From Helochares maculicollis (taxonomy: Eukaryota; Arthropoda; Insecta; Coleoptera; Hydrophilidae), in the NCBI GenBank assembly GCA_033557835.1, contig JAWQRO010000012.1, positions 28,607 through 92,606 on the forward strand: 64,000 nt of DNA, in the 5' to 3' direction. The number at the start of each line of letters is the position of its first letter. The stretch's first letter is position 1. The notes under the pieces are model-generated. The model saw nothing but the letters and a program-made list of their open reading frames with translations, had not been told where the DNA came from and ran no database searches. A program made the translations under genes and the position numbers. This document shows, in pieces, positions 13,101 through 26,000 of the stretch.

Positions 13101-14940
13101 ATCTTGAAATATCTTTTTATTTGGAATCTCATCCAACACCGCGCTTAAAAATCCCTGTAATATCGCAATAAACACAAAGTAACATAAATTAAATGAGTTC
13201 CTTTTAGAATGAAAATTCAATCGTCATGCTTTTGTAAAATTCAATAAATTCCTCTCATTTACATTCAATAAAATATACTTGAACAGGCCTAGTCAGAAGG
13301 ATACAATCTATCGGCTGTGAGGTGCAGTCATACTTCTTATTGTAAAGCCTGTTTTCAACTTTTGAATGGTAATAGGCCACACCGTATTCTCAGTTCCTCG
13401 CACTTATGCCCAATTATAAAAAAAGCAATTTATAATATAGGAATCCTTTTAAGCGTGACACCGCCCACGCTATAGCTTAGGCGTGCATTATGTAAGAACA
13501 AGATCAAAAAACTTCTATAAATTTTTCAACAAGCACATCGTTCAAGCCGGTATAAAAATAGTAACCGTATAATGTTTACAAGTATAAACAAACGAGAAAG
13601 CGTTTTCTAACAAGATTTATTTAACTTGTGATACATAAACATGGAAGAAAAACTTGAAAAATATAACATTTAATAAGTGTATACACATATAATTGCCTGC
13701 CCGACCAATAAATTACATAAGCGCTTTTTCCAAAAATAATGTATGTTCTTCAACAGTTTTTAATTTAGAAATAATAAAGCATGGTCTTGGAAATGCGTCA
13801 CCAAATGTCAGGCTTGACAACGGAAAAATGTTAAACAAAAGGTGAAAATAAAGGGTTTAGGGGTTAACAGCCTCAAGGCTTTAATTTTCCGGGAACAACG
13901 TTATGATAATTAACCCTCTTAATATATTTTCAGCAGTTGCAAGAGGAACACTTCAAGGGAAACGTGGTACTTTGTTTATGCGACAAAAATTATTGTACAT
14001 TTAGTACAGCACTGCCGCACGTAGTCTCGAAATAAAATATTTGCAAATTGTCTATTTTCCAGGCCCAGTATAAACATTCCACTAAAAATATGACTTTTAA
14101 TTTAGATGTCACCGTATTTTTGTGTTGAGTGGCAGTAAATAAACAAAAGCACAGCAAAATATAATCCTCGTAAGACATATCAAGCACGCGGTGAGCTTCA
14201 ATATATTTTTAACCCAATCAGACAATTATTCATTGTTGTATCACTTGTTTGATCGTCCGTCAATAATACGCTCCTTGCTAAACATTACATGTGCTAAGCA
14301 TTACTTGTGCTCAGTATTACATTTGATTACACTCGTTATCTCCCAGATGCGTCTGTGTAGAATTTACAACGTACCTTCTTTCGAAAATGATTATCCTCAG
14401 TTGCGTGCCAATTACTGTGGTAATACTACCCAGCTATAAATAAATTTTTTATGACAATGGCTTAACCTGTGTAAGTATACAGCAATCACGAAAATCTTGT
14501 ACAAAATCCTTATTTATGTGAGTCGTCTTGGTTGTAGCGCGGCCTATATTTGAGCATTAAAACTAAATAATTATATGCAGTAACGTATTGAAATTATGTG
14601 CCCATTCTCATTCCTGTTCAGGTAAAATGTGTAAATTATATACATATTACAATGCTATTTTATGGGTGTATTTTTGAGTAGAACAGAATACAGTATTATT
14701 GCATATTCAGATTGAGTGCGCTTATCAAATGAAACGGAATTTTTAATTTGCATCGTTTAAAATTGCAAATTTCTTTACCTTATATTAATTTAACTTCATT
14801 GATATTTCGAGCAATAGGCAAAAAATCAATTGTGTTTCCATTTTTTATTTAGCCTTAAAATATTTTCACTGTGAGTTTTTATATGTTTGATAATGCATAA
14901 TTCTTGATGAAATGAGCATGAGCTTTACAGTTTCCAAGGT
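10200..14940. other. AT-rich intergenic DNA
   Basis: No gene recognised. The frames at 11741-11998 (+), 11855-12109 (-), 13990-14187 (-) and 14191-14439 (+) overlap or lack similarity. A palindrome lies at 12113. Confidence 0.55.
12113..12128. promoter_or_regulatory. 16-bp perfect palindrome
   Basis: TAGATCCTAGGATCTA is a perfect palindrome, followed by a partial repeat (AGGATCTAGGAT). No known factor assigned. Confidence 0.3.
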
Positions 14941-14946
14941 TATCAA

Positions 14947-14956
14947 TAGGTGGCGC
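14947..14956 (+). promoter_or_regulatory. Candidate CTCF site (forward)
   Basis: TAGGTGGCGC is an exact match to YAGRKGGCGC, in otherwise AT-rich DNA. In Drosophila CTCF marks boundaries between abd-A and Abd-B regulatory domains (Mcp, Fab-6, Fab-8), so such a site is plausible in this interval. Confidence 0.5.
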
Positions 14957-15791
14957 AAGCTTTACCGCACATATCTCTGAGGCTTGTCAAAGTTCCTTGC
15001 CCACACAAACTCGCTATGGTATTTATAATCCACTATTCATGAATAATTGGCGCTATTTTTATGTTTTAATGCTTTACATATTATAATTACAAATGTAGTC
15101 GTAAAAATCACTAACGGCGTAATATATGGACACATAATTGATATAAATAATCTTGATTATGTTAAAATATTGTAATTCATACTTTTTTGGTCGCCATTTA
15201 TTAATTTATGAAAGGTGGAAGATACATATTCAAAGAAAATCAATGCGGACTTAGTCATTTTTGACATAAACACGTTTTTCTGATTCTAAGTTTAGGTTTC
15301 ACAATTGATTTTTAATAGCCCTTCATAAGAGAGGGGAAAATACCCCTTGCAACCACTATTGCTACCTTGTTAAGAAGGTTGCCTATTTGACAGCTAGATC
15401 ATTAAGGGATAATATAGTAAGATGACAGCTACAGTATTACATTAGTTAAAAATGCGTCATTGAGAGGGTGCCCAATTGGTTTCTATTATTTATTTATTCC
15501 GGTTGCAGAAACAATAATGACAACCTTATTCTTTGAAATTACAAACACGATCGCGAAAGGTGTTTAGTCACACCTCAGCAGTAAAACTTCAATTTACCGA
15601 CAATAACAGCCGTAAAAGTAATTTACAGCCATCAAAATGAGCAATAAAACAAGCAACTAATGGTTCTCTTTATTATAATTTAAATACATGTAATTGCAAA
15701 GTATCTACACTTTAACTAATTATTCTAAATAAAGCTTTAAAAGAGCCGTCATGATTTTCCCATTAAAGAATACAAATTATACATCGAAAAA

Positions 15792-16041
15792 AATTCCTCA
15801 TCAACATCGATTCCTGATCGACGTATTAAAACTTCTCGTGAGTGTGTAAAAAATGGATGTATGAACATATGAAACCTCCTCATCGACGTATAAAAAATCC
15901 CCGCTGGCGAATTAAAAACTCTCATTAATGTACAAAAACTTCTCATTAACGTGCAAAAAGTCCTCATTAACATATAAAAATGCTTGTCCAACAAATTAAA
16001 ACTCCAGATCGAAAAATAAGAATTTCTCATTAACAAGTAAA
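15792..16041. repeat. Minisatellite, 21-bp unit, about 11-12 diverged copies
   Basis: Successive units such as AACTTCTCATTAACGTGCAA and AAGTCCTCATTAACATATAA repeat with a 21-bp period. One unit is shortened to 18 bp. The consensus is close to AA-YTCCTCATTAACGTAYAAA. Because 21 is a multiple of 3, the minus strand stays open with a seven-residue periodicity (FCTLMRS, FCTLMRV, FYTSMRR); there is no sign that this is a real protein. The period is two turns of the DNA helix. Confidence 0.9.
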
Positions 16042-16049
16042 GAAACGTA

Positions 16050-19000
16050 AAACCACTAAATTTAATTGCACGGTTCGTGAGCAGATGGTCGTAATTGCAA
16101 TAACTATAATTGCTGCTAATACAAAATATATAAAACATCAACTCCGCAATTTAATTGCATGAAAAACAATCATTCTTACAACATAATCTCAAGGAGCACT
16201 GTAAATATTTAAAAGCAGCAGGTATCTTGTGCACCGAGCTTTTTCTCTACTAATGGCCTATATTCGTAGAGCTAAATGGTAGACACAACAGTGTAATTCA
16301 ATAAACATAAACGCTTTATGGTCCCTCAGTGAACTCGTTTCTCAGAAATAGCATGAATAAATGCCATGAACTTGGATGAAGTTGGTTTAGTAGTATGGCA
16401 AGGAAAGAGTTAGCAGATCGCATGATTTTGATTGCGCTAAATCCAGATTATTTTTCTTTTAAAATTTATAACACTTTAAATTGTAGTATTGCAAATTAAG
16501 TGAAATCTTGTTTAGAAGCAAATTATACCATAATTGGGTGTTCTCTTCATTTTTTCTTGTGCAAATGCTTGCTTTTTATTTTATATATTTTGTCTTGATT
16601 TAAGTTTTTTTTAATGCTGCTATATACTCTACCTTTATTTATGTGTTTAATTAATACATTAACAATCAGTTATAAAAAGTGGGCAAGTACAAAATAGGGT
16701 GCAAGATTAGAGAAAGTATATACCGATTCAAAATGATTTAACATGCTCACCTCTTAGTCACTGACCTTAGAGTATATTTTTCATTGTTGATTTGGTAGCG
16801 ATCAAATATGCGTGTATATATATGAAAGCTTCAGATAATAATGTAGATCTTTTCAGGTCAAGAGAAGACTGTAAAGAATTGTGTTGATGAAAAAAGTAAA
16901 AATGTATTCTTCGTAAATGAAATTTAAATCCGCAACAATGTAACGCTACCACACTACAAAGTTTGTACAACTAGTATCGCCAATCGGTAAATCATAGCAG
17001 TAGAATACCCATGACCTTCTCTGAACTTAAATGGACAATTGAAGTGATAAATATGCAGTATAATAAAAATAAATAAATAACAATTTAATTAACGATTAAA
17101 AATGATTTAATTATTGATTAAATAATAAATTAAGCATTTCTTTCTAAGAATAGGTTATCATGTATAGACAATGTTATAGTGTTATAAATCATGAAATCAT
17201 CAATAATTAGTAGACAATAGAAAGAGACTACGATGGAAACAGAAGGAGTAATAGTTTCAAATTTGCCCGAATTAAATTATTTAACAATGAAAACTACCCA
17301 CCATATTAAACAGACAACAATGTCTGCTTTTAAACAAGCTTAAGAACTGGTTTGGAACTTGTTTTTCTAAAGGCGGAGCAGCCAGTCTGACTTTTAAATA
17401 ATTGCAGAATGTTACAATAACCTATGTATTATATGTATTAAAATAACGACGTAACTCGCAATATTTTCTGCATTTAATCTGCGTAAATGATGAATAAAAA
17501 TTACAAAATTGCATGTTCTTTGCCGGTTTTCAGATGGAACGGGGAATTTAAAACCTATAACTTCGGAATATTATTGCAAACAACTTGGTAATCGTATTGA
17601 TTACGGCGCCCGTTTATTCACTGGAATTAGGGAATATACTGACACTTTTTAAAGGATTTCAATAAATTCGCCATATTTATTTGATTACCTTGACGTTCTC
17701 ATTAATTAACTTTGTTGTTGGACGTGGATTCCAATGAAATAATTTTTCTTCGCAAGCCGCATAACTTTCTATTTAATTCGGATATTACCTCTTGCCTTTC
17801 TATGATAGGTACCCATTTAGACCGCTTACTTATTTATAAATTATTTTAAAGTCAATTTCAATTCCTTTACACTTTGTTTATTTTTAATATTGATTACATA
17901 TTTACTTTGGTTTATCAAAATTATTTTGAAAATATTTTGTAAATTCGGTATTTAAATTGCACAAATACTAATAATTTCCAATTTATACATAAACCACACG
18001 ATATAAACACTTCCAAGCCTTGCTTGCCTTTGAAATGTGTATTAATTTATTTAAACGACATAATGCCATGCACAATCTTTGCTGCTGTCGCAATCTTAGC
18101 GTTAATTTAGTTAAAAGGCATTGAAACGAGCACGTCCTTTGGGGACATCTGTTAGTTATGGCATAATATCCTAAAAAAGCAAAAGAGATTAAGTGAACTC
18201 ACTACTCGTCCAATTTTTCTTCGCTGCACGACAGTCGGCCCAGACAACTTTCATGTTAAAACGGAATTTTAATTAATCTTTATTATTTATGAAAAAAGAC
18301 AGACTATTCCTTTTTGTCACAATCAAGCATCCTTCAATTTAATTCGCTTACATCACGAAACTTGTCTAATACAACAGAATTTATTTTATAGCGGTGCAAA
18401 CTGTCAAGTAGTAGGTTCACACTGCAATCCTATTACATTTTCTAGATGAAGAGCGTTTACAGAAATTGGTTCGGTAGTTTCACGTGTGCTCTTTTATCTT
18501 AAACTGCACTTGTTTTCCTTCCCCTTGTATTGAAGCTTAAGTTTCAGCAATTTGAAAGGAAGCTATTCCATTAACGAAGCGAAATTCATTATTTTACTTT
18601 TTCCTTGATTATTCCTTCCTCACATTGTTGGAGATTGCTCTGCAGCCTGGAACAAAGGCAAGAAATATTATAAATTAATCCAGCTCAAAAAAATTCAGTA
18701 TTGCTCCCTAAATTATTAAGAAAAATGCGCCCAAAAGGAAAAACAAGAGAGCCCTCTTCCTAAATCAGAGACGGAATCCCGCAATAACAGGAGCCTGGTT
18801 AAAAAAGGTAGTAATTTTAATACAAACCAAGCTCGGGGCGGTACATTGCAGAACACCGGCAATAAAATGGGATAGTTTCATTAAATATGCACTTGCACTT
18901 CCAATTTAGTTCTTCTCCAGCCCCGTGTGCGAGCTCCTCTCCCACATATCTCCTTCCCACAAAACGTATTCCTATTTGACGTGAGTTTTTCCCTGTCTGC

Positions 19001-22000
19001 AACCCCTAATGCAATCCTATACACATGTGACAACCCCATTTTGGGAAATACAATTTGCGCTAACACGCACACGAAGATATATGAAGGGTTTGGACAATCT
19101 GCTGCTATCCGAGGTCATGTTTGTAAATGTAACAATACTTGGAGAGAGAAGAACCTTCTTTATTTCCCTCGTGTACACTGGGCTATGTAATATTTTTTTT
19201 GTGGATTGGGCCCGCGACAAAATATTCAGTTTATGGATCCACTGTATCGGACTAGAATCATATTGTAGTGGTTAGAAATTCATTTTAATCCACATGTACA
19301 TATCAGCTGACGTATTGAATGTAAATTTCCTGTGTTGACTGTAACCTAGACGCACATGCCTTAATTGTGAAGTCAGTTCTGAAACTGAAGTCATAGTTGT
19401 CAATCATATTGGATATTTTTATTGGCTATAGAACTTTATTGATTTTCGTGCTATGTATGTCACTGAGTGTTAAGGCGGTAAAGTACATGTGAGAAGGTAG
19501 CGGAATTTTTATAGCTCATTTAGGCGCAAAATAGTAGCTTCGCTCTGCCCAGTATGCTGAACTAAAAGCAAACTATGAACCTCTTGGAATATATTGCTAA
19601 TGACCAGCTTGATGAATTTTACCTAAGACCGCAACTAAACTGATGTTGCTATCAACTTTTAAATGTTAAAGAAATTATGTTTCTAAATACTTTCATTGTA
19701 TTTAAGACGCATACCTAGCAGGCGTCTTCTGCAATATTATATATTTCATAAAATACTGGTATTCATATAAAGTAACGGTAACGTATCTAAACTTTGAGTG
19801 CATCCGTGAATGATTTTCTAAAACGTGACAAAATTACAAATATAAATGCAGTAGTTTTAGGCTACGCTAAATTAAAAAACTTCAACACTATTTCAGATGA
19901 CCTCAAAATTGATCGCCATGTTTCTAATGAGATTAAATTTTATTAAGCCCTGTCTCTTGGTACTTTAGAGACAAATGTTTAACTAAAAATGTAGTTTATA
20001 TAAAAAAACTAGATTTACTGTACAAATGTTCAAACATTATATGAAAATTTTTACTAATTTATAATATTAAGAGTCGCATATAAAACAATTGAGATTACCT
20101 GCGCATTTTTAGTATATTGATTATAAAGTATGAATTGTCGGATTTTCTACAATTCTGGATTAGACTGCCGCTATCACTATTTTTGTGTAATTCTTTTATG
20201 GTGAAAATGCGTTTTTACTTCATTAAACGCATTGCACTTCTTTTTTAATTGTTTTTGTCAGACTAACGTTTCTAAAACCACGAAAAATGAATCACTCATG
20301 ATATTTTTATGTATGAGCTCCGTCGTTGAGGTGATGCATCGCACAGAGTTCGTAGCAATAAAGTATTTTCAGAAGATGTAATAAATGCACGCAGAGTAGC
20401 AGAAGTTTTGTTATAGTGACTTTTACCTTCATTGTATGCCTGCGACCTATTTGAATAACAATGAGCTAAAGTAGAAGCTGATATTTCACATACAAAGTGT
20501 CAATAAGCAGCAAGGTTTGAAATACCTAGTTCCAATATTTTACAAGATTGGATCATTTAAAACAAATTGGCAGGATAAAAGAGCTGCAATTAGAGGCTCT
20601 GCTTGAATGATCATATTGGCTAAAATATCGATAACGTGATATGCTAAAATTGTGAGGCCTTGATTTTCAAGTGTGGATCACAATGATGTAATTTTTATTG
20701 GATTTTGAAGACCATTTAGAATAGCTAGTTTGAGGAAAATAAGGTAAACTATCAGTTGTAGCAATAAATCAAAACTTTTGTTTATTTTTAGTATATAAAC
20801 AGGTTTTTTTATTAAACCATATTCAAGAAACCAAAAAATTGGGTTGGTTTCTTGATAGCCTGCTTTATTAAAATGTATAATTGGCGCAGGCCACAATTCC
20901 TTCTAATGCTTTCAGTGTTAGTTATTTCAGACAAAGTTATTTTTTATTTTATATACTCTAGTCACTTTTCTGCAACCTCCGCTTTCTAGTTGGTTCAGTT
21001 TAGTAAGTGGTAAAAGCTATACATTGCAAAATTATCTGGACATTATTATTATTAGAAGATGTCTTTATTTTGAACTAATATCTTGATCCTCACAGAATAT
21101 CATTCTTCTTGGGTAAGTTGTTGCTGTTTGGTACTCGACTTTTCATACGAAATGGTTTTTTTGTCAAGCATAGAATTGACTAGTTCGTAGACAATGTACA
21201 AATTGACTACATATAAGATGCTTTCTTTAACCTAGAGAGTTCATTTCAAGCTAATCAGACTTTATATGGTCCTGTTGCAGATTATCCTAAACATATTTTG
21301 AAACCACATGTGTACTTATTGATGAAACGCAATGTGGAAAATGTTCTACCAAATTGTTTGTCTTGCCTGTATATCAGATGCCCCCTCTATGGAATTAGCT
21401 TAGTTTCATCTATTATGATATATGCATCACTGAATAATTATTTATGGTATTTCTTTTACAAAACATTCATTTAAGGCTCAAGTTTTCCAAGGCAATCTCC
21501 TTTTTCAAATAATTTCTTGTTGCCGAAGGGTAACATGCATCGCAATAACTAATATTGGTTTTTTGTTAAGTGCATGGGAATGTCAAATCGTGTTGCTAAA
21601 TAATCATGCGATCAGTTTACTTTAACTAAACTAACTGTAATGATATTCTTAAATTTTCGTTCATTTCTTCTGCATTAGTTTAGGATATTCATTTAGTGAT
21701 CTTGGTTATGATTAGACCATTACCTTCTACGACCAGTACCTCCATGAGACAGATACCGGCTGTTCTGGTTCCGTTCATTTATGTGACGTACTATAACGGA
21801 AAATGTAAATGCCGTCCACAGTAGAAGTTTTTAGTGCAATTCATAATCTTCTTTCTCTCACGAAAACTGAACTTATTCTCATTTTCCATTGAATTTATAA
21901 CTTATTGATTAAATGATTGATTTGGGATTAGGTCTAAATTATGTAATTGCCTTTTCATGCTGGTTCGAACAGAGTAATTTGAAAATTCCCTACCTCGATT

Positions 22001-22140
22001 TCATCTGCAATCTTTTTCAACTGAGATTCTGCCAACATTTGACTACGCGATACGTTTAAATCTAATCTCTTCAAAATCTGGAGCGTAATGAAAAATATAT
22101 CATATATTTTAAATGCTAAGTATATTAAATTGATTTACTG
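16050..22140. other. AT-rich intergenic DNA with one GC-richer patch
   Basis: No gene recognised. The patch 18750-19260 is GC-richer, with overlapping short frames on both strands and no similarity I can name; it may be a regulatory element or an old insertion. A hairpin lies at 20824. Confidence 0.5.
20824..20854. other. Short perfect hairpin
   Basis: CAAGAAACCAA (20824-20834) and TTGGTTTCTTG (20844-20854) are perfectly complementary 11-bp arms around a 9-base loop. It is too short for a microRNA precursor and not followed by a T-tract. Possibly chance. Confidence 0.4.
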
Positions 22141-22149
22141 TTCTTTATA

Positions 22150-23075
22150 TTAGCAAAAGTCGACTATTTTTCAACATAGGTACCATGCTTTTTCATGATC
22201 TTGTTCCAGTTCTGCACAAAGCGAAGCCGTCATAAAAAAGATTTTTGGTTGAGCTGCAAGCCCAAAGAACAGTGCTTCTTTCATTGCTTCATATAAGGTA
22301 AATCTACCACCCCTTAGTCCCCCTTAGGGCTCTTTGAATGGGCCAAACAAGTGGGAATCAGATGGCGCTAGATCAGGGTTATACAGAGAATGAGACAGTA
22401 CTTCGAAGTGTATGTGAACATGGCATTTTCGTGCAACAAAACAACACTTTTGGACAGCATTCCTCGGAGTTTGCTTTGAATTGCAGGCTTCAAGTTTCCA
22501 GTGCGTTTCACTGTAATGCGCATTGTTTATTATTTTGCCCCTTTCTTTATAATGTTCTACCATTTCATCTTGTGAGTTCCAAACAACTAAAAGAATCATT
22601 TTACAGTTGGCATTTCCTGAAAAGCAAATTTGGATATTTTCCACTATCTGCAGTTTACTCTCCATCTTGTAATAATGGACTTATGGACCAGATAGATTCC
22701 GTACAAGAAGATGTCAAGTTCAAGCGATTCAAATATTTTTGAGAAATGTCCAAGTGCTGTTTTTTATGCAACTGTGTGAGTTGTTTTGAGATCCATCTTG
22801 CACAGACTTCATGAAACCCAAGACTAATTTGTAGACAATGTATCTTTAGCAATAGTGCACGTTTTTCTCATTAGTGGTGGTAAATGGTAGTCCGGCTGCT
22901 TCGTCATGCATAACACGCGTTCCACTATTTTTAATTTGTTTAATCTATTAATACACAATATATTAACGCAACATAATGTTCCCGTACTGCACAGAAAGTC
23001 TTCGACTAATTTCGGCTCTTGTTACACAGTCAAGTGGAGCAACATTGCTGTAGCCATATTTTCATTAAATTAAGT
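22150..23075 (-). mobile_element. Degenerate mariner element (transposase pseudogene)
   Basis: The minus strand carries a complete but broken mariner transposase in three frames. An N-terminal helix-turn-helix region near 23050-22980 (RAEISRRLSVQYG) is followed by a linker related to the GRTNVHDEE type (NSGTRVMHDEAAG, about 22925-22880). The piece GFHEVCARWISKQLTQLHKK lies in 22655-22852. A catalytic-core stretch at 22324-22665 contains VVLLHENAM, where the mariner HDN aspartate is Glu, and NPDLAPSDSHLF with the third Asp kept. The C-terminus ends WNKIMKKHGTYVEK with a stop at 22164-22166. At least two frameshifts and several stops make it inactive. I could not identify convincing terminal inverted repeats, so both ends are approximate. 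The + strand frame at 22338-22742 is only its shadow. Confidence 0.9.
22359..22368 (+). promoter_or_regulatory. CTCF-type motif inside the dead mariner
   Basis: CAGATGGCGC matches YAGRKGGCGC exactly. It is the reverse complement of the codons for the transposase motif LAPSD, so it arose as coding sequence of the mariner. It could have been recruited as a binding site or be coincidental. Confidence 0.3.
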
Positions 23076-23079
23076 TACT

Positions 23080-26000
23080 CAGCATATCGAATTTTTTCCA
23101 ATTTGACACTTGTTTTGTCTGCAAATTTCAACATATACAGCTATTAAATACAAGACAGACTTTTGAGCTAGTGCATATGTGTCGTTGAGTTTTTTCATAG
23201 TATTGTATGATTTATTATAGAACTGTCCATTTTCCACTACTAGTTAGTCTAATGTTTTTTAGTCCAATTCCATTATACTGTATATTACCAGTTGCAGCGA
23301 TATTTACCTAAAACGTTTGCGTTAGAATTTCTTCTTTTTTGTACAGCAGTTCAATTGCTGCTGTTGCAAGATTTTTATTTCTTTAATTCTTGAATTCTTT
23401 TAAACCTTCCTGAATTTTTCTTGTTTTACATGATCAATCACATCTCTGTTTTGGACGGTATTATTCTCTCTTGCATATCTATATTCAAATTTCTTTTCTT
23501 TATTGCCAATCTTTTCCGTTTTTGCTTCATTCAACTAATGTCGGAAACATGATTTTATTCCTTCGTTACGTCTTATTCAAATGCTCTCTAAAAATTTTTA
23601 TTATTTGCTACTTGTACTTTTATTTTCTAACTTGCTTCTCATTGCCTTTCGTTTATAACTCTTGATATTTTATCGTCGTCGTTTAAGGTTCCTATAAAAA
23701 TAATAAATTAAGATTAAGTCCGCAAATAAATCATGCTTTGTAAACCCTAGTATATAGTAAATATAAGGATACATTATCGACTATTAACAAAAAAAATTTA
23801 AAATTAATTGTGCAAATACATAATTAAATAGAGAGGATAATATCGTGACTATCAACTTTAATAAGCAAGCTTTCTTGGTTTAATTTTTCAACATTTTACT
23901 TAAAAACCAATTGTCTGTGCCATCACCAAACAAGCAATAATGTTTATTTTTGTGAACTGAGACGACATCGATGCTTTGTAAAATGGTGAATAGATTTATG
24001 TGCGTTTCTCATGTAACGCTATAAACCGACGCGATCGATAGCACGAAGCTCCTGTTATAAAATGGCTTTCTACCCGTGGACAGACTGCGCGGCGATTTTT
24101 CGCTTCTTCTTTGACCCTAGAAAATAGTTGACAAACATCGTTGCGTGGCCGATAAACTCATCGGTATTTTATTGACAACAAAACACTTGCGAAAAAAAAT
24201 GATGCAAAAAACATCGCCTGAAAAATCGTTGCGAAAACCACTCCTATGAGCAACATTGCTACGAAGCACTTCTAAAAAACTGCTTAATTTTCTCGAGAAA
24301 CAGTGCGTTCAAAATATGGTTTCCCCCAAAACAATTCGCCTCTGCCACAAAAAACATTATTTACATTTTATCTTGTAATAAGCTCTCGGCAATTTGTAAA
24401 GCGTTTCTAACTGCTTGAAATTACCACCGCCTACTACGACCTCATTAGTATTTCGCGTTTTTTAAACATTCCACCCACTTCAGAAGCAAAAAATATTCCA
24501 ATATAGACGTCTAGACTCACCGAGAATTACAGCAATTTTTCCACGGAAATCATTCAAATTTGTGCATGATTTGGCGAAGCGAACTCTCTTGAGGTATATT
24601 TTATTAAATTATGTGTTCGTACCAAGCGATATTTTGTAAATTTCTACCTCATCCTTTCGTCGCTGATCGCCATATACTTATGTATTCCATAGCAGTTTCT
24701 TGTCAGAATCACTTGTGTTGTAAACATGGGAAACTTCATTATTGTCGATTTTTTTAATTTGCTTATTACGCATGCAAGAATTTTATTTTCTTAAATGTTC
24801 AATTATCCACACAGACGAGAAAACGTAGACAGTAAGGTATTCACAGCCATAAGAAAGAAATTATGTAAATTAAATACGATTCTGGCCGTATAGTGGAAAA
24901 CATACTGCAAATAAATGGCAGTTTAATTGGAAAGAGCTTCATTAGTCTCATTGAAATCGAACATCGACATTTCTTGATTGGCGAATATATGGACGAATAC
25001 TGTTGTTGATTGCTATTTTCAATTGCAAAATGAAGTAGCCGATAATATAGATAATAATAAAATATGGTAAAATACGCGCAAACTAACCACTTACATTTAT
25101 TTGTTGTTTATAGTATTTATGCTTGCTTTGTGGTTATCTGTATTTTACACTTGCATTCTTGAATGGTTAGTTGTTTATAATGTGATAGATTATCGCTTTT
25201 AAACCCAAACTGTTCGTTTCTAATGGTAATGGCTTTGAATTGAAATGTAACGATTACTGCTTAAAACATTAACAGTTATGTTTAAAAGTCAAAAATAGTT
25301 TAATAACTGTTCGTAATGACGTCACATCTGCGGCAGTACCGAAGATTTAGAATATAGTTGTTAACTTTATATTTCATATAGAATGTAAAGATGAATTATT
25401 TTGATTTCAAGTATAAACAGAATCTTAGTTTACTTAAGTGCTAAGCACCTGAGAACAAACATTATGTCTATTAACGCAAAATACAGTTTTATTACCATAC
25501 ATTATTGCTAAATTCTGCGCTTATGTATAGTTTAGTTTTTGGTTCATTATAACTTTTGCAAAATTAAATGTGTAGGAGAACAGAAATACTGTAATCAATA
25601 TTTATGTGCTGCAAAAGTTGTGTTGTAATTGAAACATTATAGTGTAAACATTTAATTTCTGTTTTGAAAGTGTGGTTTTTCTGTAAGCAAAATAACATAT
25701 ACTTCATAGGTTTCCTGACTACAGACTACTATGATAGAGTTATTAACTTCCGTATATAATAAAATCTGTTTTTTTGCGTTTTTAATTTTCGTCTGCTTAA
25801 CAAAGACACATATTGTATTTAAACAATTTTTATCCTAACAAATATTTTAAACCTTGTATCCCAAATGTCTTACTTCAGCTATTTCTGGCTATTTCAATCC
25901 TGATTTTAATTACGTGTTGCTTATATCTTTCAAACCTTAAAATAACTACCAAATTATAAATAAAACGAGATAAAACTTAATCCCGTTATGATATAAATAA

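Noticed and set aside
15749..16141. 130-codon open frame on - with heptad-like repeats
   Set aside because: Explained by the 21-bp minisatellite, whose period is a multiple of three.
22338..22742. 134-codon open frame on +
   Set aside because: It is the antisense shadow of the mariner transposase core on the minus strand.
23400..23660. T-rich stretch that might be another antisense reverse-transcriptase remnant
   Set aside because: Translation of the minus strand gave no convincing RT or endonuclease motif.
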